From Myxococcota bacterium (lineage in GTDB: Bacteria; Myxococcota_A; Polyangia; Polyangiales; Houyiibacteriaceae): a stretch of 64,000 nucleotides of DNA. The position numbers were made by a program, and so were the translations under genes. The stretch spans positions 1-64,000 of the forward strand of contig JANQQS010000020.1 of NCBI GenBank assembly GCA_028284955.1, read 5' to 3'. Under the pieces are notes generated by a model that worked only from the letters and a program-made list of their open reading frames with translations, was not told where the DNA came from and searched no databases. Within the stretch, counting starts at the first letter, position 1, and each line of letters starts with the position of its first letter. Positions 50,340-58,952 of the stretch are shown here, in pieces.

Positions 50340-51784
50340 CCTTACGAAGCCGCTTCGCGTGGACGCTGCTCGCGGCCACGGTGCCGTTTTCGGTGTTGGT
50401 CGCGTTCGGCCAAGCGACCTATCGAGAGCGGATTACCCGGCGCGCCTACGCAGCGGAGATCGACGCCCGCATGGAGCTTGGAGGGCGCGAACAGTGCGAG
50501 CGAGCCCCTCGGCGATGGCCGCGCCGCGCGCGCCGAGCCCAGCGTGGGCGACATGGGCGTGGGCAACACGCGCGCGGGCAACAGGGGCGAGGGCGACGCC
50601 AGCGAGCTTTGCCGCGCGGTATTTCGATTTTCGATGATCGCCTTCAGTCTACGTGGCCAGGGCCACCGCTCGATCCCCAGCTGCGTTCGGAGCTCGAACA
50701 AGGGGCCGAATATGCGACTCGGGTGGTGCAACGCGGCGAGCGGCGCCTTCGTTTGTTTGCGCGTCGAATGCCGTGGAATGGGCCTTGCGCAGTGGTCTTG
50801 GTCACGCGGCCCGAGCCTAAACCGGCGCTCCCTTGGACGCTTGGTAGTCTGCTCGTGCTGTCGCTCTTGACGATGGGGATCGCCTACCTTGCCGCTGGCC
50901 CCATCGTGCGCCGCATCCGCCGATTGACCAACCAGGTTCGCCGAGCTCGGTTGGGGCAGGGCGTGATCGATACCCGCGGCAACGATGAAATCGCCGAGCT
51001 CGCCCGCGCGTTCGCCGAAGATCGCGAAGCGCTCGAGGCACAGATGACTGCGCTCGAAGACCGAGACCGAGCGCTCAAAGATTACATTTCCAATACGACA
51101 CACGATGTGATGTTGCCGCTCACGGTGCTTCAGGGCCATTTGGTCGCTTTGCGCGACGAGTCCGGGTCGTCAGAAAAGAATGTCGCGCGCGCGCTCGAAG
51201 AGTCGCACTACTTAGCGAGCATGTTGCGCAACCTTAACGCGGCTGCGCGTCTCGAGGCAGGGGTGCCTGAAACTCGATTTGATGCGGTGAACATCAACAA
51301 GATGGTCGAGCGGGTGGTGGGGCGACACGAGCCCATTGCCCGGCAGGCTGGAATCGAGCTGCACTTCTCGGTGCCCGAGTCTCCCGTCTCTGTTCGCGCT
51401 GATCTCACGCTGCTCGAGCAAGCGGTGAGCAACCTTGTGCACAACGCGGTGCGCCACAGTCGACCAGAGGGAGCCAGGGAAGAACGCCCAGGTGGGCACA
51501 TCGCGGTGATTCTGGAGCGTCTGGGGGAAGGTTTTCGAATCGAAGTCGTGGACGATGGTCCCGGGGTCTCCGCGGCGGAGCTCAAGAAGATCAGCGAGCG
51601 TCGATGGCGCGGCGAAGCGGCGCGAAGTCGCCACCCAAGCGGCATGGGGCTGGGGCTTGCGATTGCCCGCGATGTAGCCGACCGCCACGGGTTCGACCTT
51701 CGCTTTGAGCGCCCGGAGGCGGGGGGATTTCGTGCCATTCTGGAGGCACATCGATCCGCATCAGTCGAGGAGAATGGAACATGA
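50336..51784 (+). CDS. Sensor histidine kinase
   Basis: A 482-residue inner-membrane kinase with a GTG start overlapping the regulator stop. TM1 is about residues 8-26 and TM2 about 166-188, bounding a periplasmic domain of ~135 residues. A HAMP-like linker follows, the phospho-acceptor is His256 (SNTTHDVMLPL), and the ATPase domain has NLVHNAVRHS, VDDGPGVS and GMGLGLAIA. The periplasmic domain contains REQCERAPRRWP and then an Arg/Gly/Gln-rich stretch (residues ~59-92) from short GC-rich repeats. It should phosphorylate the adjacent regulator. Its 3' end overlaps the convergent lipoprotein gene by 24 bp. Confidence 0.9.
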   Translation: MTLRSRFAWTLLAATVPFSVLVAFGQATYRERITRRAYAAEIDARMELGGREQCERAPRRWPRRARRAQRGRHGRGQHARGQQGRGRRQRALPRGISIFDDRLQSTWPGPPLDPQLRSELEQGAEYATRVVQRGERRLRLFARRMPWNGPCAVVLVTRPEPKPALPWTLGSLLVLSLLTMGIAYLAAGPIVRRIRRLTNQVRRARLGQGVIDTRGNDEIAELARAFAEDREALEAQMTALEDRDRALKDYISNTTHDVMLPLTVLQGHLVALRDESGSSEKNVARALEESHYLASMLRNLNAAARLEAGVPETRFDAVNINKMVERVVGRHEPIARQAGIELHFSVPESPVSVRADLTLLEQAVSNLVHNAVRHSRPEGAREERPGGHIAVILERLGEGFRIEVVDDGPGVSAAELKKISERRWRGEAARSRHPSGMGLGLAIARDVADRHGFDLRFERPEAGGFRAILEAHRSASVEENGT

Positions 51785-52363
51785 TTCCTTGACGGGCTCG
51801 CATTCGGGAATGCCCTCTCCGGCGAGTCGGTCGAAGTCGCTTTCGGAGACTCGTTCCGCGTCTGAGCAGGTGGTTTGCCGAACAAACTCGGTCTGCGCGC
51901 GCGCCATCGCGTTGTAGCAGTTCTCGAGATCGCGCACCGTTCCTCCAGAGCATTCCTCCAGGTCGGATCGCGTCAAGTCCTCGCAATAGTCGGACGGTTC
52001 CAGTTCCGAAAGAATGTCAGATCGGGCGTTACACATTGCTTCGAACTCTTCACATTCGTCCCTCGATTCGCTGAAGATCGCGGCAAACGCAGCGCAAACT
52101 TGATTCTGACGAGCCGTACGTATGGTCGCTGTTTCCGCTTCAGTTAGCTCTCGGCACGTGTCCGAAAACTGCATCTCGGTGAGTTCATTCAGCATGGTTT
52201 CGGGGGGCGCGCTGAGCACGGTCGCACCATCGCCACATGCTGCCGCGGACGCTGCGACCAAGATGGTAGAGCACAGAGGTGTTGAAAGCGGGACTGTCGA
52301 GGGCGGGTTCGCTCTTGATAGAGCCGTGCGAAGTGGGTTCAAGACGCAACAGATGAAGGTCAT
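51761..52363 (-). CDS. Cysteine-containing lipoprotein of unknown function
   Basis: A 200-residue predicted lipoprotein; the lipobox ASAAAC|GDG lies about 43 residues from the start at 52363, which has AAGGAA upstream. The mature protein is acidic, helical-looking and has about ten Cys spaced through it (for example FSDTCRELTEAE, DYCEDLTRSDLEEC, NCYNAMARA), suggesting several disulfides. No family was recognised. It converges with the histidine kinase gene and overlaps it by 24 bp. Confidence 0.6.
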   Translation of the reverse strand: MTFICCVLNPLRTALSRANPPSTVPLSTPLCSTILVAASAAACGDGATVLSAPPETMLNELTEMQFSDTCRELTEAETATIRTARQNQVCAAFAAIFSESRDECEEFEAMCNARSDILSELEPSDYCEDLTRSDLEECSGGTVRDLENCYNAMARAQTEFVRQTTCSDAERVSESDFDRLAGEGIPECEPVKESCSILLD

Positions 52364-52739
52364 GTTCCTTGGGCTCCTCATTGCGAGATGACCATCCGAA
52401 CATCTCAAACGCATCACCCCAGCTCAAAAAAAGGAGGAAGAATTGTTCCGCGGGTTTGGCGGGCGATGGGGCGCTGGCGTGAACTTGAGCTTCCTTTGGA
52501 TGCGGCGTGGGGGGACAGGGGGCTGAGCTGGAACATGCCAATTAGATGCGTTTCTAGGCCTGTTTTGCGCTCATTTTGGCCTTGAGAAGCCTACCGCTTG
52601 GGTTGGCCCTGTTCTTGCTAAGAGGAAGGCGGGTCCGATGCTGACCGGACCTAGTGCCGGACGAGCGTGGCCGGCCCGGCCCCCTCCGCGGCCGGTCGCG
52701 CTCGGTTCGGTTTATGGCTCTTCTGGGTTTTGTTTTCGT
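52364..52739. other. Intergenic region without a supported gene
   Basis: 376 bp upstream of the lipoprotein gene and downstream of speE. Short open frames cross it, but none has an SD plus protein-like composition. A GC-rich block near 52655-52705 (several GGCC-rich motifs) may form the speE terminator; no T-run was seen. Confidence 0.4.
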
Positions 52740-53573
52740 CTACAGCTTTTCGCGGACGTAGTTCGGCAAAGCGAACGCTGATCGATGAATGTCCGAGTTG
52801 TAGTACCTGGTGCCTGCGGAAATTTGCTCCACGCGCGACGCGTCTGCGTCGATCGGATTCGCGGCGTCGGAGGCCCAGGTCCAGCTCCAGTACCCAGACG
52901 CGTAGATCGGCACTGGTCCAAAGTAGGGGTGCACGTGCTCAAATAGTGTCTTGAGCTTGCGCTGGGTCTCGAAGAACGCCTCTTCGAACAACAGCGGCGT
53001 TTCGCTCTGCAGCGCCAATACGCCATGAGGCGCGAGCATTCGCTTGCAGCCGCGATAGAAATCGATGTCGAAGAGAACTTCGCCTGGCCCAATCGGGTCG
53101 GTGCCGTCGATGAGGATCACATCAAAAGGCGGATCGTTGCTGGTCTTTACGTAGTCGATGCCGTCTGCGAAGCGGACTTCGAGTCGAGGATCGGTCCATG
53201 CGCTGCCGATGGTCGGTAGATGTTCTTTGCAGGCTTCGACGACTTGCTGATCGATTTCGATCATGAGCACGGAGTCTGCCGACTTGTGCCGCAGCACTTC
53301 GCGAACTGTGCCGCCGTCTCCCCCGCCGATCACGAGCACGCGCTTCGCTTGTTTTGCTGTTGTCATGGCTGGGTGAACAAGCATCTCGTGGTAGAGAAAC
53401 TCATCCCGCTCGCTGGTCATGAACACGCCATCGATCGCGAGCACCCGACCGAATGCTTCTGTCTCAAAAATTTCTACTTTTTGATAGTCGCTTTTCCCTG
53501 AATACAAAGTACGGGTCACGCGGAGCCCGAGGCGGGTATTGTCTCGAAACGTTTCGTCGTACCATAGGGACAT
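52740..53573 (-). CDS. speE: Spermidine synthase (polyamine aminopropyltransferase)
   Basis: A 277-residue enzyme that transfers aminopropyl from decarboxylated S-adenosylmethionine to putrescine. The SAM-type Rossmann motif is VLVIGGGDGGTVREVLRH (GGGDGGT at 83-89). EFLYHEMLVHP, the acidic VLMIEID, and FDVILIDGTDPIGPGEVLF with the catalytic Asp are family blocks. Length is normal. AGGAG precedes the start at 53573; the frame is open to 53702 but those codons are not family-like. It is divergent from hemH, with 128 bp between starts. No speD is visible nearby. Confidence 0.95.
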   Translation of the reverse strand: MSLWYDETFRDNTRLGLRVTRTLYSGKSDYQKVEIFETEAFGRVLAIDGVFMTSERDEFLYHEMLVHPAMTTAKQAKRVLVIGGGDGGTVREVLRHKSADSVLMIEIDQQVVEACKEHLPTIGSAWTDPRLEVRFADGIDYVKTSNDPPFDVILIDGTDPIGPGEVLFDIDFYRGCKRMLAPHGVLALQSETPLLFEEAFFETQRKLKTLFEHVHPYFGPVPIYASGYWSWTWASDAANPIDADASRVEQISAGTRYYNSDIHRSAFALPNYVREKL

Positions 53574-53701
53574 GTGCGTCTCCTGCGCTGGGCCGGTTTT
53601 GCGGGTTCGCGGCAGAGTTAGCACGAATTCGCGACAGCGCTCGATTCCCGAGGCGCGCCGGGAAAATGTGACGTTTCCTTGATTCTCGGCCGTAACCGTC
53701 A

Positions 53702-54751
53702 ATGATAGGTGGCGTGACCGAAGCGTCTCCCACAGAAAAGCCCTACGACTCTCTGCTGGTGGTTTCTTTCGGCGGCCCCGAAGGGCCCGACGATGTGATG
53801 CCTTTTCTGCGCAATGTGGTGCGTGGACGAGACGTTCCTGACGAGCGACTTCAGGAAGTCGCAGAGCACTATTACCAAACAGGCGGCAAGAGCCCGATCA
53901 ACGAACAGAACCGCGCGCTCATCGCCGCGCTACGATCGGAGCTTACGGAACATGGTCCGAAGCTGCCGGTGTACTGGGGCAACCGCAATTGGCACCCCAT
54001 GCTTGCCGATACGTTGCGGCGCATGAAAGAAGACGGTTGCCGAAAAGCGCTCGCATTCGTGACGTCGGCCTACAGTAGCTATTCAGGCTGCCGACAATAC
54101 CGTGAGAACATCGAGGCAGCGCGCGCGGAAATTGAAGCAGCGCCCGAGGTCGACAAACTTCGTGTGTTTTTCAATCATCCAGGTTTTGTCGAGCCGGTGA
54201 TCGAGCGCGTAGAGGCAGCGCTCGAGTCGCTACCCGCAGGAAGGCGAGACGGCGCGCGCATCGCGTTCACGGCCCACAGCATTCCCGTCGCGATGGCCGA
54301 ACATTGCGACTACGAGGCGCAGCTCGAGGAAGTATGCACGCTCGTGGCGGCAGGCGTGAACCACTCAGAGTGGCAGCTCGTGTACCAAAGCCGGAGCGGT
54401 CCCGAGCATGTCCCCTGGCTCGAGCCTGATATTTTGGAACACATTCGGGCGCTTGAAATTATCGGAGTGCGCGACCTGGTGGTGGTGCCCATCGGGTTTG
54501 TTTCAGACCACATGGAAGTCATCTGGGACCTTGACCACGAAGCGCAGGAACTCTGCGAAGAACTAGACATCAACTACGTACGAGCTGGGACGGTCGGCGT
54601 TCATCCGCAATTTGTGTCGATGATTCGAGAACTTGTGCTCGAGCGCTGTAATGAAGGCGAACGGAGACGGTCTCTCGGAAAGCTCGGGGCGCGCCCGGAC
54701 GTCTGCGCTCCGGACTGCTGTCCCCCGCCCGAACGAAAGTCGAAGCCGTGA
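53702..54751 (+). CDS. hemH: Ferrochelatase, probably with a [2Fe-2S] cluster
   Basis: A 349-residue ferrochelatase that inserts iron into a porphyrin in haem synthesis. Blocks: LLVVSFGGPEGPDDVMPFLRNV, QTGGKSPINEQNRALI, YWGNRNWHPML, FTAHSIP with the catalytic-type His, and VSDHMEVIWDLDHEA. The sequence is closest in pattern to the actinobacterial-type enzymes. The C-terminus holds Cys335, Cys339 and Cys340 (CAPDCC), and Cys130 lies in SGCRQYREN; this one-plus-three arrangement matches cluster-containing bacterial ferrochelatases. Whether the substrate is protoporphyrin or coproporphyrin is not decided here. The start at 53702 has only a weak upstream signal. Confidence 0.9.
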   Translation: MIGGVTEASPTEKPYDSLLVVSFGGPEGPDDVMPFLRNVVRGRDVPDERLQEVAEHYYQTGGKSPINEQNRALIAALRSELTEHGPKLPVYWGNRNWHPMLADTLRRMKEDGCRKALAFVTSAYSSYSGCRQYRENIEAARAEIEAAPEVDKLRVFFNHPGFVEPVIERVEAALESLPAGRRDGARIAFTAHSIPVAMAEHCDYEAQLEEVCTLVAAGVNHSEWQLVYQSRSGPEHVPWLEPDILEHIRALEIIGVRDLVVVPIGFVSDHMEVIWDLDHEAQELCEELDINYVRAGTVGVHPQFVSMIRELVLERCNEGERRRSLGKLGARPDVCAPDCCPPPERKSKP

Positions 54752-54992
54752 ATCCTCCTGCTCTCATGGACGATGGAGAGCAGTGGCGGGATTGGTTCGG
54801 TTGCCGAAGCAGACGCTGATTCCGACGCGGATGCAGAATCGGAGTCCGCACCGGAGTCTGCATCGGATTCAGCATCAGGTTCGGCGTGGGGTGCGGCATC
54901 CGCGTTTGCTTCAGCTTCAGATTCCGTATCCGACGTTCAATTTCGTCGGTGCGGAGAGCAAGTCCTGGTGACTCACTATTCGACGCATACCG
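54752..54992. repeat. Low-complexity Ser/Asp/Ala-coding repeats
   Basis: 241 bp between hemH and the convergent small lipoprotein gene. Bases about 54810-54920 consist of degenerate 6-bp steps (GATTCN/GAATCN/GCNTCN) that would read as Ser/Asp/Ala/Glu runs on either strand. No start, SD or signal peptide supports a gene. It may be the eroded tail of one of the two flanking genes. Confidence 0.45.
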
Positions 54993-55334
54993 CTACTGGG
55001 CGGTTGGTTTCAGTGCTGCTTCGTCAACACTGCAATCGCCATCCCCATCGTTGTCGTCGTCGCACGTGAACCATCCTTGGTCGCGGATTTTTTTGTTTAC
55101 TGCGCTGAGAAGATTCGTTGCGCCATGTAAACTGAGCAACTCGTATCGACACTGGCAGGTAGCCTCGGCCGAGACACCGCTGCCGAATATCGCGGCAAGG
55201 TCCTCTGCATAGATAGCGGCGGGGTCGTTGTTGGCCTGCCGGTCCCGCTTCTCATCGAACGCGAGTGGCTCATCTTCCGTGGATGCTGAGCAGGCCGATG
55301 TGGCGAGGGCGCAAATCAATATCACTCTGGTCAT
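54993..55334 (-). CDS. Small lipoprotein with calcium-loop-like motif
   Basis: A 113-residue predicted lipoprotein with a very short signal peptide (lipobox LATSAC|SAS, Cys at residue 15) and AAGGAG nine bases before the ATG. The mature part has four Cys (CQCRYELLSLHG, WFTCDDDNDGDGDC) and ends in an Asp/Asn/Gly run DDDNDGDGDCSVDE that resembles an EF-hand or dockerin-type calcium loop. No family was recognised. It converges with hemH. Confidence 0.65.
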   Translation of the reverse strand: MTRVILICALATSACSASTEDEPLAFDEKRDRQANNDPAAIYAEDLAAIFGSGVSAEATCQCRYELLSLHGATNLLSAVNKKIRDQGWFTCDDDNDGDGDCSVDEAALKPTAQ

Positions 55335-55633
55335 CGTTGACTCCTTCGCCGAAAGGCGGTGTCTTTTTGAAGGTCGGTCGAACGCGGTCACGCGCTCAGC
55401 GCGCGATCAAGCAAGAAACGGTCCAGATAGCAAGTCGTTTGCGCCGGATTTGTGCTGGGGGAGCTAACCATTTATGACCATTGTGATTTGTGGACTGCAG
55501 CATCGAAACACGCCCGAAGTCTTCCGGGAAACGAATCTTGAGACGGGGTGCGAGCTCGGCTTCCCGGAAGGTCACTGAGGACATCGGTCCCGAACCGTCG
55601 AGTCGTGGGAAGCTTTTTCGTGCGTCTGGGTTT
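55335..55633. other. Intergenic region left of the T6SS locus
   Basis: 299 bp with no supported gene. A small hairpin, CGCC-GAAA-GGCG followed by GTGTCTTTTT, lies at 55347-55367 on the plus strand and could act as a terminator. Confidence 0.4.
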
Positions 55634-56635
55634 CTACCGTTGATCGGCCAACGAGCGCGCAGACGCGCGCAGTACCCGGCCGTGGAAGGTGAGTTCGCGG
55701 CGCGCGTTGACGTCTCGTACGATGTGTCGCTCGATTGCTTCTTCGACTTGTTCGTCTGGCGACTTTTTCTTGCTTCCGTTTGCTCGGCCGCGTTCGCCTT
55801 CCACGACGGTGAGATGTTCTTTGGCGAGCACTCCGAACGGGGTTGGCATCAGTTCGGCTTGGAACGAATAGGAAACGGGCAGGTCGGTGCGCGAAACTTG
55901 TTTCCACTCGCGTTTCAGCGCGATTCGTGCCGGCGGGGCGCAGACGTTTTGTTCGTTGGTCATGGCGACGAGATGTGACCCTCGCCGGGAGAATAGCTGA
56001 GCGCCGCGGGTGCAAGTGCGCGATCCATCGCGGCTCCGCGCGCACTCCGTGGATTCGGCCACCACGACCGCGCGCCCTCCGGCTTGCCATAGCGCGAGTT
56101 CGAGCCCTTTGGGGAAGGCGCGTAAACGGCCCATCGCCAGCACGCGTACGGATTGACCGTTCCGCTGCACCATGGCGAGCGGCCCAAAGCGTTCGCCCTG
56201 GCTCGAACGGTGGGTCATGACCCATATCAGGGCTCGCTCGACTCGAGTTTCCTCGGCACTGGTTGGATCGGTGGCCAGCTGAGCGGTGGTGTCTACTGGG
56301 CTGATGTGTACGATTTTGCGCTTGAGGGGTGTCAGCCCCGAAGCGGTCTCAAAGGGCCGCGCACATTCTATCGGGCGGGCGCGCCGCACTGGTCGTCCGC
56401 GGCAGTCGCGAAGGTTGGCTCGGCTGTCCGCAGGACGGTCGGTTTTGTGTTGATTCTGTGGTTCGGGGACAAGAAGTTCAGCCCACAGACGGGCGGGTGA
56501 CTGGTTTTGGGTGAGCGCCTCGGGAGCGGGCGCGCGGCATTGCGGCCTGCGAGTCGGCTCCGAATGGGCGCACGCGAGCGCGCCGGCCGACCACGCCACG
56601 AAAAAAATACGGTTCAATACACCAGACCTGTTCAT
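55634..56635 (-). CDS. T6SS-linked lipoprotein of unknown function
   Basis: A 333-residue predicted lipoprotein with lipobox AGALAC|AHS at about residue 21. The N-terminal mature part is Arg/Pro-rich; the rest is strand-like (RERFGPLAMVQRNGQSVRVLAMGRLRAFPKGLELALW-type segments) with a basic C-terminus. It does not look like TssJ, which is encoded at 63434. Its ATG overlaps the stop of the FHA gene by four bases, and GGGGGGA is just upstream, so it is the last gene of the minus-strand T6SS operon. A role in anchoring or regulating the apparatus is inferred from position only. Confidence 0.65.
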   Translation of the reverse strand: MNRSGVLNRIFFVAWSAGALACAHSEPTRRPQCRAPAPEALTQNQSPARLWAELLVPEPQNQHKTDRPADSRANLRDCRGRPVRRARPIECARPFETASGLTPLKRKIVHISPVDTTAQLATDPTSAEETRVERALIWVMTHRSSQGERFGPLAMVQRNGQSVRVLAMGRLRAFPKGLELALWQAGGRAVVVAESTECARSRDGSRTCTRGAQLFSRRGSHLVAMTNEQNVCAPPARIALKREWKQVSRTDLPVSYSFQAELMPTPFGVLAKEHLTVVEGERGRANGSKKKSPDEQVEEAIERHIVRDVNARRELTFHGRVLRASARSLADQR

Positions 56636-57894
56636 GGCTGTCCCCCCTTTTTCGACAATCCTCCATGGTCGGCAATTTCGTCGCTGTCGACGATCGAGCC
56701 GCGGCCAGTAACCGCGTAGTAGGCGCGAATAAAGTCGCTTCCGAAAAGCGATCGAGTGAAGCGATCGTGCTCCATCAGGCGCTGAAAGTGCTCTGAAAAA
56801 GCCTGCCAGCACACACGGCTTCGCTTGAACCAGCGGAGCCCTCGTCGAGATGAAAGCGCCTGCGAAGCGATTTTTTCCGGCTCGAGATCTTGGAGCATCG
56901 CGCGGACTCCCTCCACCAATCCGCTCAGCATGGCGATTTGGTGAATCGCAATCTCGGCGTATGCACGTCTGAGCTCATCCGAGCGTGCCTCGCCGTCGGT
57001 GTGAAAATCGAAGAGATAGGCGAGGAGGTCTTTGGCGGTTTTGGGGGCGTCAAGGGGCGCCTTTAGGCCGGTGTCGATTCCGAACTCCTTGCCGACATGA
57101 TCATACGCCTTGCGCAGTTCCAAATACGCTTCCGAAAACGAGACCAAGACTTGCTGAATCCTGTTGAGCGCGACTCGATCTTCCACGGGTCGGCCCGAAG
57201 CATCGGCGCATACGGGATGGCCGACCAAATCTTCGAGCCATTTGGCGACCGACACAGCATCGTCAAGTTCGCCGACGCCGAGCTCGCGAACGAGATCGGA
57301 AAACCAGGGATTGAATCGCAGCTCGGGGTATCGAAGCATGAGTTGCGGAACAACCTTGCGTCGCACGACAAGCGGAATCGCGCGCAACTGTTCCTCAAGC
57401 ACCTGGAAGTACGCATCGCGTTGGGGGGCGATGGCGGATACCAATACGTTGAGCTGGGCCAGCTGAACCATGGCCGCGCTGGCCTGTTTGGTGCGTAGAT
57501 CTGCGTCGGGGAGGCTCCCGTTTTCGAGGCTGCCGCTCGAGTCTGGGTCGAGCTCCATCGGCGCAAACGCGACAGTTTTGTGGCTCCGACGGTTTCGTAG
57601 CGCGCGTAAGCGGAGCGGGCCGATGCGCAAGTCATCCTGCTCGCCGATCGCCACTCGTTCGTGCACGGGCACTTGGCGTCCGTTGACTTTACTGCCGTTC
57701 GTCGAGCCAACGTCGACGAAGGTTACGTCGTCCGAGTCGAAATGGATGACTCCGTGCCACTGCGATACCGATGGCTCGTCGAGCAGCAAATCGTTGAGCG
57801 CGTTGCGTCCAATGCGAACTGGTGACGAAGAAAACTGGCTCGATTGTTCGACCGAGGTTCGCGTGTCTTCCACCAAGATTTGCAGTCTGCTCAT
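56632..57894 (-). CDS. tagH: T6SS-associated FHA domain protein (TagH/ImpI-like)
   Basis: A 420-residue protein. Residues 1-100 are an FHA domain (VRIGRNALNDLLL, SVSQWHGVIHFD, VDVGSTNGSKVNGR), which binds phosphothreonine. The C-terminal region ends with HDRFTRSLFGSDFIRAYYAVT, typical of the T6SS FHA C-terminal domain. In other systems this protein links threonine phosphorylation to assembly of the secretion machine; no Ser/Thr kinase gene is visible inside the window. The start at 57894 overlaps the tssG stop (ATGA), has GGGGGG upstream, and begins just before the FHA strand; a longer frame to 58290 is antisense-like and unrelated. Confidence 0.85.
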   Translation of the reverse strand: MSRLQILVEDTRTSVEQSSQFSSSPVRIGRNALNDLLLDEPSVSQWHGVIHFDSDDVTFVDVGSTNGSKVNGRQVPVHERVAIGEQDDLRIGPLRLRALRNRRSHKTVAFAPMELDPDSSGSLENGSLPDADLRTKQASAAMVQLAQLNVLVSAIAPQRDAYFQVLEEQLRAIPLVVRRKVVPQLMLRYPELRFNPWFSDLVRELGVGELDDAVSVAKWLEDLVGHPVCADASGRPVEDRVALNRIQQVLVSFSEAYLELRKAYDHVGKEFGIDTGLKAPLDAPKTAKDLLAYLFDFHTDGEARSDELRRAYAEIAIHQIAMLSGLVEGVRAMLQDLEPEKIASQALSSRRGLRWFKRSRVCWQAFSEHFQRLMEHDRFTRSLFGSDFIRAYYAVTGRGSIVDSDEIADHGGLSKKGGQP

Positions 57895-58952
57895 GATCCC
57901 CCCGAGATATTGATCGTTCGCTCCGTCGCTTTGCTGCTCGAGACTCCCGAGTCTGCGTTGTTCCCGAGCCAAGTGCCGAGCCCGAGGCGAGTTTTGGAAC
58001 CACCAAGAGAACATTTCGGCACCGACGAGTCGCGAAATACGAGTTCGAGCTTCCAATCGAGAAGGTCGCGCACGAAATAGCTCATAAGTTTCGAAACCTG
58101 TTCCGATAGGTCGCCGCCATCCAGAAATCGTTCGCAGTCGTCGTACCTTGCCAGGAAAAGGCGCACGGTCACCGAGGCATCTCGACATCGAACACGTTCT
58201 CCTAAGACGGTGCTCAAACCCAAACGAGAGTTTTGGGTGCCGAGCCGTGTCACTTGATCGGTCGAAAGGCCGATGTAGTCCCCGCTGCATTGAACGATGT
58301 GCACTCCGCGGGTGTCCAGCACGTCTTCGAGCAGGTATTCAAGAGCAGCTCTTAGGGATTCAGCGCTGCGACTCTTCGACCCAAAAATGGGCATCAAACC
58401 AAGGAGCGCAGAGCGCTCCAGCGACGGGTCGAGGCATTCTCCGCCGCCTAGGGCGAATAAGCGCGCCGACCACAAATCTTGTCCGTCGGCGCGAAGCTCG
58501 TCGGCCATGCGGTATCGATTGACCAAGCGGTAGAGGAGAGAAATCAACCGATGATGGAAGACGTCGAGAAACGGCGACATCGCGCCGCCGTCGAGAGAAT
58601 CGTGGAGCACCTCTTCGACCATGTGAAGCGGAAGCGGACTACACGACCCCGTCAAGCCCAAGAAGGTGGTCGCAATATGGTGTATGCGTTCGGATTCGCT
58701 CACCTTCATCGAGAGGACATCCGAGCCGCTAAACGCGAGGGTCGCGGCGTGATGAAAACGGATGTTTTCTTGGTTCGCTTGGGTCTCTCCAACCCGGCTC
58801 TGCGGAGCAACCCTTCGCTCGATTTGAGACACCAGCGCGAAAAAATCCGCTCCGCGAATCGATCGCTCATCGAACGACGCTTGCCGGTCGATGGGCAATT
58901 GAGCGATCTCTACGGCTACATGATCTTCTGCTGGCCGGCTCTCGGAGCCCAT
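57891..58952 (-). CDS. tssG: T6SS baseplate protein TssG
   Basis: A 353-residue TssG (ImpH/VasB) protein of the T6SS baseplate wedge. Blocks include FFALVSQIERRVAPQSRVGE, FSGSDVLSMKVSESERIHHIATTFLGLTGSCSPLPLHM, FLDVFHHRLISLLYRLVNRYR and a final half matching the family's QVTRLGTQNSRLGLSTVLGERV region. GGAGGA lies nine bases before the start at 58952. The gene overlaps the end of tssF by 37 bp and the start of the FHA gene by four, which indicates one operon. Confidence 0.9.
   Translation of the reverse strand: MGSESRPAEDHVAVEIAQLPIDRQASFDERSIRGADFFALVSQIERRVAPQSRVGETQANQENIRFHHAATLAFSGSDVLSMKVSESERIHHIATTFLGLTGSCSPLPLHMVEEVLHDSLDGGAMSPFLDVFHHRLISLLYRLVNRYRMADELRADGQDLWSARLFALGGGECLDPSLERSALLGLMPIFGSKSRSAESLRAALEYLLEDVLDTRGVHIVQCSGDYIGLSTDQVTRLGTQNSRLGLSTVLGERVRCRDASVTVRLFLARYDDCERFLDGGDLSEQVSKLMSYFVRDLLDWKLELVFRDSSVPKCSLGGSKTRLGLGTWLGNNADSGVSSSKATERTINISGGS

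Noticed and set aside
50478-50870. Alternative +1 frame with very high third-position GC inside the histidine kinase gene
   Set aside because: It suggested two compensating frameshifts, but the annotated frame has a REQCERAPRRWP segment plausible for such sensor domains, and keeps both membrane helices in phase. Left as a repeat-rich stretch.
54773-55069. Ser/Asp-rich frame in phase with hemH as a read-through tail or separate gene
   Set aside because: A normal TGA ends hemH, and the frame has no SD; repeats explain the open frame.
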